A stretch of DNA of 60,062 nucleotides from Alphaproteobacteria bacterium (GTDB lineage: Bacteria; Pseudomonadota; Alphaproteobacteria; Rickettsiales; JADKJE01). The notes under the pieces are model-generated. The model was not told where the DNA came from, did not search any database, and saw only the letters and a program-made list of their open reading frames with translations. The DNA lies in assembly GCA_016722515.1 (NCBI GenBank), contig JADKJE010000007.1, positions 1 through 60,062 on the forward strand. Reading direction: 5' to 3'. Each line of letters starts with the position of its first letter. The stretch's first letter is position 1. Below are positions 51,635 through 60,062 of the stretch, one piece after another. The translations under genes were made by a program, and so were the position numbers.

Positions 51635-52555
51635 ATGGCAAATGGAGCAACACACGCCGCCTATTACATCGAAGAAGTGACTTACGGTGAAATCCCTGCA
51701 AGTCCAACGATGATTGCTGTTCGCCATACCGATTTCGACATTGGTTTGGACAAGGACACCATTCAGAGCGCGGAAATTCGTTCTGACCGAAACGTAACTG
51801 ATTTGCGTATGGCGCAAAACAAGTGCGGCGGTTCGTTCGGAATGGAAGTCTTGAACGATGTTGGTTTCGAGACATTCATGGCCGCTGTTTTCGGAAGCGA
51901 CTGGAGCACTGGCGAACTTGTTAACGGCTCTGTCCGTAAGTCATTTTCCATGCTGCGCTATTTCGGTGATTTGGGTGCTGGAAACAAGCCTTACCACTTG
52001 ATTAAAGGAATTGAATTCGCAACTTGCGATCTAAAAATCCCCACCAGTGGAATTGCAACTGTGTCGTTTGACACCATCGCCAAGACTTATGTTCCTGGCG
52101 CTACGGCTCCTGCAACTTCAACGCTGACACCTGCAACCACAACTTCGCCAATGGATTCGTTCACTGGTGTTGTGCAAGAAGGCGGTTCTGTCATTGGTGT
52201 TATTACGGAAGCCAACATCAAGTTCGATAACAAGATGGATCGTCGTTTCGTGATTGGTTCCAAGGATACCTTGCGTCCTTCGCAGGGAAAATTCTCGGCT
52301 TCCGGCAATATCACTTGCTATTACGAATCGGCAGCAATGCTTGACAAGTTCCTTGCGGATTCTGCAAGCTCGCTTTCGATTCAGCTTTCCAACGGTAGTG
52401 ACACCTTCACGTTGGATCTGCCAAACATTCGTTACACGGGTGGGCGTGTTCCTGTCAAAGACGATGGCCCCATCACCATCAACATGCCGTTCCAGGCCAT
52501 CTATGATGCGACCACAGGCGGCGGTGCAAAAATCACAAGGAATCCGACAACATGA
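51635..52555 (+). CDS. Major tail tube protein
   Basis: 306 residues, longer than lambda V (246). The early V-T-Y-G-E-I-P and the D-R-N-V and T-S-G-I-A segments are usual in Phage_tube_2-type proteins; a serine/threonine-rich linker lies at about 157-172. Located just before the chaperones, as in most siphophages. Stop overlaps the next ATG. Confidence 0.82.
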   Translation: MANGATHAAYYIEEVTYGEIPASPTMIAVRHTDFDIGLDKDTIQSAEIRSDRNVTDLRMAQNKCGGSFGMEVLNDVGFETFMAAVFGSDWSTGELVNGSVRKSFSMLRYFGDLGAGNKPYHLIKGIEFATCDLKIPTSGIATVSFDTIAKTYVPGATAPATSTLTPATTTSPMDSFTGVVQEGGSVIGVITEANIKFDNKMDRRFVIGSKDTLRPSQGKFSASGNITCYYESAAMLDKFLADSASSLSIQLSNGSDTFTLDLPNIRYTGGRVPVKDDGPITINMPFQAIYDATTGGGAKITRNPTT

Positions 52556-52920
52556 GGGCTTCACAATTTTTCTCGCGCCAAAAGCACGAAGAGGGGATCA
52601 AGGTTTTCCTTCCCCTTCCAAACGGCACCGACACGACAGAATTTGTCATTCTGCAAGGTCGCGACTCCGCAGCTTTCCGCAAGGCTCAGGCCGCTTACCG
52701 CGACCGCAAGTTTGCGGCGGCTGTTGGTGAAAAGAAGGAATCTTTTGACTCCGAACTTGAAGGCATTAAGCTGACCGCTTCTGCAATCAAGTCCTGGTCG
52801 CTGGAAGAACCTTTCACCCAGGAAGCTGCTGTTGAGCTTTTGAGCAATGCGCCTTACCTGCTCGACAAGCTGGACGAAGCGATGGTTGACAACTCTCGTT
52901 TTTTTCCAGTCGAGGAGTAA
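52552..52920 (+). CDS. Tail assembly chaperone (G-like)
   Basis: 122 residues; the second half is helical and acidic. Position between tail tube and tape measure and the seven-T run three codons or so before the end identify it as the first of the two chaperones made by programmed frameshift (compare lambda G and GT). It coats the tape measure during tail assembly. Confidence 0.78.
   Translation: MRASQFFSRQKHEEGIKVFLPLPNGTDTTEFVILQGRDSAAFRKAQAAYRDRKFAAAVGEKKESFDSELEGIKLTASAIKSWSLEEPFTQEAAVELLSNAPYLLDKLDEAMVDNSRFFPVEE
52899..52905 (+). promoter_or_regulatory. -1 frameshift site (seven T) in the chaperone gene
   Basis: T-TTT-TTT in the proper phase (codons CGT TTT TTT), 12 bases before the zero-frame stop. 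Slipping back one base enters the frame of 52905-53246 with no stop between. A possible hairpin, CTCCCC/GGGGAG around 52962-52981, lies further downstream. Confidence 0.75.
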
Positions 52921-53246
52921 CGCAACTCTTTGTTTTTTACAAGGCGTTGTGTAAGCTAAACTCCCCTGTAAAAGGGGGAGCTTCTACACTCCGGGAGAGC
53001 GACAGTCAAGCGAAGAAGACAATTGAAAAGCTGGGATTGCAAATTGCGAAACCAGAATCGAGACTTCCGAAGTACCCAAAAGAGTTGCAGTACTTAGTTC
53101 ATTGGGCGCAAGCGTTACACATGAAAGATCCGTTAACGTATAGCGAAGTTAAGGCTTGGTCAGAATTGATGCAGATAGCCTTGAACCCTTGGGAAGTTGA
53201 CATTTTAATGCGCCTGGATACAACGTACCACGCACTAAGGACTTGA
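52905..53246 (+). CDS. Chaperone extension (T-like) made by -1 frameshift
   Basis: 113 residues joined to the first 117-118 residues of the upstream gene, about 231 in total. The end contains H-W-A-Q-A-L and a typical helical D-I-L-M-R-L-D tail. A separate start (TTG at 52947) is possible but has no good ribosome site. The extension recruits tail tube subunits in the lambda system; the role here is by analogy. Confidence 0.72.
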   Translation, partial: SSRGVTQLFVFYKALCKLNSPVKGGASTLRESDSQAKKTIEKLGLQIAKPESRLPKYPKELQYLVHWAQALHMKDPLTYSEVKAWSELMQIALNPWEVDILMRLDTTYHALRT

Positions 53247-53250
53247 CAAA

Positions 53251-56199
53251 ATGAGCGAGAATCTTGGGCTAAACATTGAAGTTAAATCAACTGGTGAAGC
53301 TCAAGTTGTCAAGAACCTTGATGATGTAAAAAATAAAGTTGTAAGAAATGTAAAAGAGATTGAAAACGTCTCAGCAAATTTTTACAACACTCAAACAAAC
53401 CTAGCGAGAGATTGGTTTGACGCTGCTGATAAAAGAATTGCTGAAAGGGCTAGAGAAGAACGAATTGCCAACCAAGCGATTTCAAAAAGCACACGAAACA
53501 AACTTGCTGAAATAAAAGCCGTTGAAGATGCTGATTTCAGAACTTGGCAAAATCAACAAAAGGAGAAAGTAGCTTACCAAAAGATTTTGGCAGGTCGTGA
53601 TACAGGTATGGGGCCAAGAGATTCCCATGTTCAACTGTATAAGAAACTGCAAGCCGACCAGCTTGCTTTGGAAAAAGCTAACGCTGTCCGAGTCTGTTAG
53701 AATTAGCAAGATTAAGTACGAGCAGCAAGATGCTCATGTAAAAGCATTTTATCGCAACCAAGACGCTCAAGCAAAACAAGCTCTAAGATTGCAACAGCGT
53801 GACGCTGCTCAAAGCCAAGCTGCTCAGAATCGCGGCTTTAGGGTTGGTGTTGGTGCTGTAGCTGGTCAAGGCTTCTCGGTTGGTGGAATTGCCTCAGTCA
53901 ATCCGTATGCCGCTGCTGGACTTGCTGCTGCCTACGCTGTCAAGAATGTGGCCACAGATCTTGTAGCCGAAGCAACTGTTTGGGAGAAGTTCAAGGTTGC
54001 GCTTACCGACATTGAAGGATCTGCTGTAAAGGCTGCTCAGGCTACAGACGATCTTTACGAGCTTGCCAAGCGTCCTGGTATTGGCTTGAAGGAAGCGGAA
54101 CAAACCTACATCCAATTCCGTGCTTTGAATATGGAAGGTGCTAAAGCGCAAAAGGTTATCGCTGCTGTTTCAAATGCGGTTGCGCTTTCTGGTGGTGGTG
54201 CTACTGAGTTCCAGCGAGTCAATTACCAGATTACCCAAATGCTTTCTAAGGGTAAGGTTCTCGAAGAAGACTTGCGTATCATGCGTAACTCTTTACCTCG
54301 CCTTACCGTTGCCATGCGCGATGCGTTTGGAACTACTACAGCCGAAGGTATCCGTAAGGCTGGTGTAAATGCGGAACAATTCCTTGACAGAATTGTAACG
54401 CAGTTTGAAAAGCTGCCTAAAGCTAGTCAGACTTTGGAATCGGCCACCGAGAACGCTGAAACTGCTTGGAGCAGATTGAAAGCATCTTTGGTTGATACGG
54501 ATAAGGTTAAAGGTTCTATTGAAGTTTGGACAAGTTTTCTTGAAACATTAACTGACGTTGTTAATGCCGAAGCGAAGCGTCTAAACAAAATACTAAAGAC
54601 GTACCTAGCGCAGCGGCTGGAGCGATGTACGATGTTAACGAATATAGCGGTGGTTATTACGTTCCAAAAGATCCTTACGCTAATGAAAATGCAAAGGCTA
54701 ATAAGTACGGAATTACAGAAAATTACTTGACCACTGGTAATTTTAGTGGTCAATCGGCACAATCGTTGAAAGAGTACAACGACGCTCAACAAAGAATCGC
54801 TGACCAAAAGAAGAAGGACGCTGTTGAAGAAGCTAAGTTGATGGCTTCTATAAATCTTGAAAATGAGAAGTTAAGGATTCAGCTTAAAGATATTTCGGAT
54901 TATGAAAAGCAAAAACTTATTACAATCGCTGAGTACAATTCTCAAATTTCTTTAGCTGAGAAAGAATACCAAAAGAAAGGGCTTAGGGAACAACTTGCTC
55001 TACAGCTTAGAAAGCTGGCTTTAGAACAAGAAAGACAAATTACCGAAGAGTTACAAAAACAAGCAAAAGCTGCCGATGATGCATTTGCAAACGCAACAGG
55101 CATTTCTTACGCTGCTTATAGCGTTGCTAATCCTGGTGGTGTTGATAAGGATTTGCCTGGGTACAGACCTTCTTTAACAAAGTCGATGGTTGAAAACGAT
55201 AATAAAACTATCGAAGATCAAGCTAAGGCTTGGGAAGAGTGGAATAAGCAAATTAAGGAGCAAGCTGACGCTTGGCAAAAGTCTGTAGACGCTGGTAAAG
55301 ATTTGTCGATGAAATACGCGCCTGAGTTTGACAAACTCCAAATGGAGTACGAGAACGAACAGCAGCTTATTGTTGATGCAACTTTCCGTACAGGTGAAGA
55401 ACGTAACCGAGTGATGAAAGCATTAAACGATCAGTATTTGCGCGATCAAGCCGGAAATGCTTGCCAAGTCTGCAACGGCTGTTACTTCTGCCGGACAATC
55501 CTTATTTAGCGATATTGCTGGAGCCATGAAAATGCGCTCCGACTATGAGTACAACACTCAGAAAACCTCTATCGAAAAGCGCCTGTCTCTTACAGGTCTT
55601 GAAGGTGATGCGCGGGTTGCTCAACAGCGCCGCCGTGATGAAGCCTTGGAAGCCCTTGACGAGAAGCGTCAGAATGATATGCAAGGTTCTTACCTAACCA
55701 TGTTCATGATCGCTAAAGGCTTCGCCCTGGCTGAATCTGCCATCAAGCTGAATCTGGCCATTGCCAACGCCGCTGCTAGTGGACCTTTCCCGGCCAACCT
55801 TGCTGCAATGGCCGCTGTAGCCGCTGCTGTTGGATCTGTGGTCACAAACATTGCCGAGATCAACTACGCAGGTGCCTATGACAAGGGTGGGTTCATTCCA
55901 GCCGGACAAATCGGTCTTGTTGGTGAAGTTGGCCCTGAGCTTGTTTCCGGTCCTGCAAGAGTTACAAGCCGTGCCGATACAGCAGCGATGTTTGGCGGCA
56001 AGCCAACCGTAAACATTACAACTACGGTAATGACAATGTTAATGTAAAGCAAAGCAGTGACGGCAAGTCAATTGACGTGTTTGTTGGTGAAGTAGCTAAA
56101 CGTGCCGAATCCCAAATGGCTACAGGTCTTCGTTCTGGTCGCGGTGAATTTTCATCCGCTTTGAAAGATACCTTTAACTTGACAAGGCAGGGTGGATAA
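53251..56199 (+). CDS. Tape measure protein, second copy (frame broken at four places)
   Basis: About 980 residues if frame breaks near 53690, 54590, 55455 and 56022 are repaired by comparison with the first copy. N-terminal coiled coil, glycine/alanine-rich hydrophobic segment at about 53850-53945, central charged coiled coil, a T-G-I-S-Y-A-A-Y-S motif, an A-A-A-S-G-P-F-P hydrophobic region and the G-G-F-I-P-A-G-Q-x-G-L-V-G-E-x-G-P-E block close to the end, which is common in tape measures. The segment 54390-55260 differs from the first copy. A TGTGGCCACA site is at 53947. Confidence 0.85.
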
Positions 56200-57084
56200 T
56201 GGCTACAATAGCTTGGCCATTATCATTGCCTTTGCCAACCGCAAACGGCTTTAACGTAAACCCAAAACTGACTGGAAATACAACTACATTCCAGTCTGGA
56301 AGAACTAGGGTTACTAGAACAAGGTCTTTGCAAAACGACCGTTGTTACATTTCCTCATCTTTGAAGTTCATTTACGCTGCAAGAATACTCAGTCTTTGCA
56401 GAGTTTTATGACACCAACTGGAAGAAGTTATCTCCGCAACAAAACTCTTTGTATTTCACAATTGGCGGAAACATTTGGTCTGGTTGGCCGTCTAGCAGAG
56501 TGCGTTGTTCTTTAGACGAAAACACTTGGTCAGTTTCTTTTGACTTTGAAGGATTCTTGCCGCAGGAAGCCTTTACCTTTTCAGCAGACGAGCTAGACCC
56601 AATCAATCCTCTGTGGCCACAAGATGAGTTTCCTTTGCAGATAGGTTCTAAGTTTGATAGGTTTTCTTCCGATGTAATTGAAGCAAGTGACAACTTTTTA
56701 TTGTCCAGGTCAAATCTTGCAAAAGATGTTTTTTCATATTGCACAGTAACTACAAAACCTGCTGATATATCCAGAATCTTTAGGTTGTTGGTTTGGTGGA
56801 GTAGAGCTTGTTGTTGCGGAGCTTTACCTTTCAAGCTATCGGCTGACAATTTAGATTTGGGATTGATTAACGGTATTCCAGCAACAGCTTCCGGTTTTTA
56901 TGTCGGTAAGTTCTTAGCTCCCCCAACATTTAATTTTGACGGTTGGTTTGGAAAAGCGTCAGCAAACTTGGTTTTGCAACCTTTCCGTACTAGTTTTACA
57001 ACAGTATCCATAATGATTGGAAACGATGGGGCTTGGCTGGCTGGTGACAACGGATCTGTAATGGAAGGTGTTTCAAATGGCTGA
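56199..57084 (+). CDS. Distal tail protein-like, second copy (frame broken at about 56370)
   Basis: Same protein as 7344-8232, with a two-base loss in a T run near 56370; the remainder (56449-57084) is open. This copy shows the true end (...G-V-S-N-G), overlapping the fibre start. A TGTGGCCACA site (56612) is read as L-W-P-Q. Confidence 0.7.
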
Positions 57085-58492
57085 TCCTATCTTGAAAAGA
57101 CTTTACGAGTATCCTTTAGCTTCAATCTTTAACGGGGTTTTTGCTCAGGATAAACTTGGTGGAATTACCGAATCTGTTGGGCCGGATCAAGTATTTGCGG
57201 CTTTAGACGCTGAGGGTTTTGCAAGAGATATTGATTTGCCAGCGCCGTCATCTGCGGCACCGCAAGACCTCGGAACGACAAATTCCGGCAGTAGCGAAAA
57301 CTACTCGCGAGCTGACCACCGGCACAAGATGCCATCGCTGGCAGATATTGGTGCTGTTGCGCTCGGCGAAACATCATCAACCGCCTACCGTGGTGATCGC
57401 GGGAAAACAGCTTACGATCACTCGCAGATCACGGGGTCGAATCCGCACGCCACGACAGCAACGCAGGTCGGGGCAGAGCCTAGCTTGGGCAACCCTGGCG
57501 GGATCACTCCGCTGTGGTTGCAGACTATCGCAGGTGTCCGCGCATGGGTCCAGCTTGTCGCGGAAGACATCACTGATCTAGCAACAGTGCTCGGCGCATA
57601 CCTGACCAAAAACAACCCGACATACACGGGCGTGCTGTCGGGGCCATCCGCGAAGATCGGGGACGCCAGCGGAGCGAGCTCGTTTGTGATGCGCCTCAAG
57701 AGCGCCGATCACTGCCAGCAGCTCAACCAGACGACCGGAACAAGCAAAGCGGCGGCATTTATCGGAATGACCCCATCGGGGATCTGGGCGTGGGGCGTGC
57801 TGGACACCGGCCTGGATGGCGCTCCGGTGGGGTGTTGGGCGATCAATGACGCAAGCGCGGCGCGGGTTTGGGGTACCGCTGCCGGGATGTGGATTCGCGG
57901 CACACTCAACCTGACCGGAAGCCTGACCGGCATCGACGCCAAGCTGATCGGCACCGGATCCGACACGTTTGGCGCGGCCCCCGGCGTGCTGATGGCAGAC
58001 GCGGCGACCGGATACGCCAATGCGTGCGCGGTCCAGATGACGGCGGCAGGCGGGATGGCGTTTTGGACGTGGACCGGGTCAGTTTGGCGTAACTATTGGA
58101 GTATCACCTACCTGGGCACACTCCGCAACAGTTCGTTCTCTGGCGGTGGGACGCGCCCCGTCTACGTGAACAATTCCGGCGACCTCACGCCCACCGGCCC
58201 CGATTTATTCGTCACCAAAACAGCCAGCTACAATTTCACCGGGATCACGGCGGATCTAATCAAGCACTCCAGCGGGGACGTGGTGGCGACACTTTCTGGC
58301 GGCGTGCCAGGGAAGATGTACACGCTCGTGTCTGTGGCGGCGCTGCTAATCGTGATCCCGGTAGGCGTGACCCTCTACGGCACGAGCGGCATCTGGGACA
58401 ATGCGTCCGGGTTCACGCTCGGCGGAATGCGGCCAGTCACGCTCCAATGCCTGTCTGACACAGAGTGGCTTATTCCCAATTACGTACCATAG
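57077..58492 (+). CDS. Tail fibre-like protein, long allele
   Basis: 471 residues from M-A-D-P-I-L (ATG at 57077, GGAAGG upstream). The first 60 residues and the last 90 match the first-copy protein of 327 residues; the middle, about 150 residues longer, is different and GC-rich, with G-D-R-G-K-T-A-Y-D-H and repeated glycine/threonine segments typical of fibre shafts. The C-terminus (A-S-G-F-T-L-G-G-M-R-P-V) is shared and perhaps needed for trimerisation. Likely receptor-binding fibre. Confidence 0.78.
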   Translation: MADPILKRLYEYPLASIFNGVFAQDKLGGITESVGPDQVFAALDAEGFARDIDLPAPSSAAPQDLGTTNSGSSENYSRADHRHKMPSLADIGAVALGETSSTAYRGDRGKTAYDHSQITGSNPHATTATQVGAEPSLGNPGGITPLWLQTIAGVRAWVQLVAEDITDLATVLGAYLTKNNPTYTGVLSGPSAKIGDASGASSFVMRLKSADHCQQLNQTTGTSKAAAFIGMTPSGIWAWGVLDTGLDGAPVGCWAINDASAARVWGTAAGMWIRGTLNLTGSLTGIDAKLIGTGSDTFGAAPGVLMADAATGYANACAVQMTAAGGMAFWTWTGSVWRNYWSITYLGTLRNSSFSGGGTRPVYVNNSGDLTPTGPDLFVTKTASYNFTGITADLIKHSSGDVVATLSGGVPGKMYTLVSVAALLIVIPVGVTLYGTSGIWDNASGFTLGGMRPVTLQCLSDTEWLIPNYVP

Positions 58493-58510
58493 CAGCGATA
58501 GGATTTTGCA

Positions 58511-59017
58511 ATGGATTTAGAATCGGAAGCCTTGAGAGAAGCCTACGCCGTAGCACCTGCTGACACGGTAGTTTTGGACACTCTTGAAGTTTCCAGATCT
58601 GGTCAACCTAGCATTTTCATAACAAACAACTACACACCTTTTTCAGCAGCTTTGGAAACAGGTTCTACAGTTACGTTTTTGCCAATACCTTTTAAAGTAA
58701 ATCTTCCCAGTAAGGCAAAAGACACACTGCCTGTTATGAAGATTAGTATTGCAAATCCAGATCAATTGGTTAGTAACTATCTAAGAGAGGCTTTGGTTGA
58801 CAAGTCTCCTGTTGTTGTCAAGTTTAGGCCGTTTTTATTAGCCACAAACCAAGATCCACAATACCAACTGCCAATTCCTATGATTTTCCACATCGGACCT
58901 GTTAATTTTGGATTAGCGCAAGTTGATGTTCAGTGTCTGTTTCCAAACATTGCTAACAAAAGATTTCCAAATGAATCTTACACCGTGCGACTGTTTCCCG
59001 GCTTGCGTGGATGGTAG
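58511..59017 (+). CDS. DUF1833 family tail protein, second copy
   Basis: 168 residues, with several substitutions relative to 9226-9732, consistent with a second strain. Ends with the same L-F-P-G-L-R-G-W. Role as in the first copy. Confidence 0.8.
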   Translation: MDLESEALREAYAVAPADTVVLDTLEVSRSGQPSIFITNNYTPFSAALETGSTVTFLPIPFKVNLPSKAKDTLPVMKISIANPDQLVSNYLREALVDKSPVVVKFRPFLLATNQDPQYQLPIPMIFHIGPVNFGLAQVDVQCLFPNIANKRFPNESYTVRLFPGLRGW

Positions 59018-59380
59018 GATAGAAGCTGCCTTGGGCACCCGCTGGGTAGCCCTGGGAAAGGATCTGAGGGGGTTCGACTGCTGGGGCTTCGTTCGCTACG
59101 CACTAGGGTTGCTCGACGCTCCAGAAGCCCCGTTCTTCGACCAGCAGGCACGGCCTGGGCAGATCCAAGCTCTTGCCAAGAGCTTTCAGCAGGTTCCGCC
59201 AAGACCGCCTACAGTATCATCCTGCTTGGCACTAAAGGCCACTTTAACCATGTGGGAGTCTACCACCCGACTGAACAGTACCATTGCATAGAGCATGGCG
59301 GTGTCTGTGGCTAGAGGTTTGACAGGCTTGGAATGTTGGGGTTTGATTGTTTGAGTATTACAAGTGGGGGTGCTTTGTGA
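58971..59380 (+). pseudogene. NlpC/P60 peptidase, second copy (frame broken)
   Basis: The catalytic F-D-C-W-G-F part is readable; the frame shifts near 59200 and after 59270. The palindrome found at 10025 in the good copy is damaged here (near 59304). Contig-end sequence error is the likely cause. Confidence 0.7.
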
Positions 59381-60062
59381 TAACGGTAAATACAAGACAA
59401 ATCCCTTTTAAGAACTACGTTGTCAGCGAAGTTTGTTTGTGAACAGAGTTTACAGGATGTATTAAAACCTTTTATGCAAGGTTCTGAGTTTCAACACCCT
59501 ACGGTAGTTAGAGTTGATAGCAGTTCCGGTTTTGCGTAAAGATTGAACACCAAACTGTCTGACAACTCTGTTGTTGAAATTAGTCCTCGTTGTCGGGGCA
59601 CCGTTGGCAACTGTTCCTTGGTTGCTAATGTTGCAATGCTTGTAGGTAGCGTAGCCCTCACAGCCTATGGTGTCTACAAAGCTCGCAAAGCTATGCAGGC
59701 TTTTAGGGCTGGCCAGGGTCAAGCCGAAGCGAGTCCGTTTTCTCCATTGACGGCAAGTCAAATAGAGCAAACTTGAACAACCTCGTTGAAGTTGGTTACG
59801 GCAGAAACAGAATGTGGCCAAGCTACATAACTCGCCCTTACAGAACTTTTAAGGATGAGAGTTGCACGGTTGGGACGGTACAGGTTTTGTAAAGAACTTA
59901 AACTACACCCAAATTTTCTGCATTGGTCAAGGTGCTTATGACATCCATTGTGTCAAGATTGGCGATACCCCTATTGAAACTTTTAGAGGTGTTAACTTAG
60001 AAATTGTACTGCCCTGAGAATCCTCAAATCCTTAGCCTATATTGTTTACGTTCAACCGATTT
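59377..60062 (+). pseudogene. TipJ-like protein, truncated second copy
   Basis: Starts at the GTG overlapping the NlpC/P60 stop and runs off the contig. Small indels (for example near 59437, 59520, 59545 and 59850) break the frame. The complete gene is at 10096-13632. Confidence 0.75.

Larger units (their letters stand above)
2567..56621. repeat. Dispersed 10-bp palindrome TGTGGCCACA, 23 exact sites
   Basis: Exact sites start at 2567, 5139, 7759, 10025, 11991, 14601, 16153, 18486, 22703, 23417, 25360, 27455, 30228, 31360, 33413, 37762, 40025, 41209, 45065, 49882, 51365, 53947 and 56612. Removing the duplicated ends leaves 20 per unit, against about 0.05 expected for a random 48.8-kb sequence. 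One-mismatch sites at 13874, 17576, 18086, 20451, 24703, 31015, 31871, 32648, 32760, 36791, 38413, 38957, 42743 and 46930 partly fill the larger gaps. All exact sites are inside genes and are read as V-A-T, C-G-H or W-P in different genes, so the constraint is on DNA and not on protein. The function is unknown; a binding site for a phage or host protein is the simplest idea. Confidence 0.9.
48785..60062. repeat. Second copy of the contig-end overlap
   Basis: This is the counterpart of 1-10786. It is clean for the connector and tail-tube genes, has a few frame breaks in the tape measure and in the following tail gene, and decays into indels after about 59.2 kb. It gives the better reading of the genes between 48785 and 53250, while the first copy gives the better reading of the NlpC/P60 and TipJ genes. 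Taking one copy only, the genome unit is about 48.8-49.3 kb. Confidence 0.9.

Noticed and set aside
2567..56621. TGTGGCCACA as a by-product of a recurring protein motif
   Set aside because: Different codon phases and unrelated proteins on both strands carry it.
1..60062. True biological 11-kb duplication
   Set aside because: The copies sit exactly at the two contig ends, are cut inside genes and are error-rich there; assembly past the start of a permuted genome is simpler.

Overview
The window is one over-long contig of a tailed bacteriophage (Caudoviricetes) with siphovirus-type morphology genes: terminase, DUF4055-type portal, capsid, tail tube, chaperones with a frameshift, a roughly 1,000-residue tape measure and a lambda-J/TipJ-like tip protein. 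Lipobox lipoproteins and the TipJ-type tail tip suggest a Gram-negative host. No integrase, immunity repressor or partition gene was found, so the phage looks virulent. The genome unit is about 48.8-49.3 kb. Positions 1-10786 and 48785-60062 are two reads of the same locus, as expected for a circularly permuted or terminally redundant genome assembled past its start. The first 4.5-5.4 kb and roughly the last 0.9 kb carry many small indels that look like sequencing error. The two copies also differ in ways error cannot explain: the tail fibre has a different central domain and the tape measure has a diverged segment. The contig therefore seems to join two strain variants.

Layout. Late genes lie on the plus strand from 41432 through the end and, by wrap-around, from 1 to 13632. 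Their order is terminase, portal, scaffold-like protein, capsid, decoration-like protein, a GC-rich SGNH-hydrolase-like cassette, head-tail connectors, tail tube, chaperones (-1 frameshift), tape measure, distal tail proteins, tail fibre, DUF1833, NlpC/P60 and TipJ. A strong terminator at 13674-13702, buried in the opposing polymerase gene, closes this unit. From 22430 down to 13629 the minus strand carries the replication and recombination set: a proline/alanine-rich protein, a Sak4-like ATPase, a DUF669 ssDNA-binding protein, two odd-looking tRNAs, a Cas4/AddB-like nuclease, an SF2 helicase, a sliding-clamp-like protein and a family-B DNA polymerase. A divergent control region at 22431-22538 separates these from a plus-strand primase-polymerase/helicase (22539-24808). 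Minus-strand accessory genes follow: a DUF3310 protein, a ThyX-like protein, two paralogous lipoproteins, zinc-ribbon proteins, membrane peptides and an alanine/tryptophan repeat protein. A large non-coding control region (31806-32666) precedes a plus-strand resolvase-like nuclease. From 41377 down to 33622 lies a second minus-strand set of small, often translationally coupled genes that includes a holin-like protein and an M15 endolysin. It is interrupted at 36297-36819 by a candidate replication origin.

The most unusual feature is a perfect 10-bp palindrome, TGTGGCCACA. It occurs 20 times per genome unit (23 times in the window) against about 0.05 expected by chance. It is spread roughly every 1-3 kb, lies inside genes of both strands and in all three codon phases, and so is a DNA-level signal. 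A second family of boxes, TTTYATACTY, is packed into 31.9-32.5 kb and recurs at 22.5, 36.5-36.7 and 40.5 kb, that is, in the control regions. A third set, three copies of a bipartite repeat with a fixed 13-bp step, sits just upstream of the nuclease gene.

Limits: all family names rest on motifs recognised by eye, without a database search. Several genes in the otherwise clean middle part carry one-base frame breaks, which I treat as probable sequence errors and describe as single genes.
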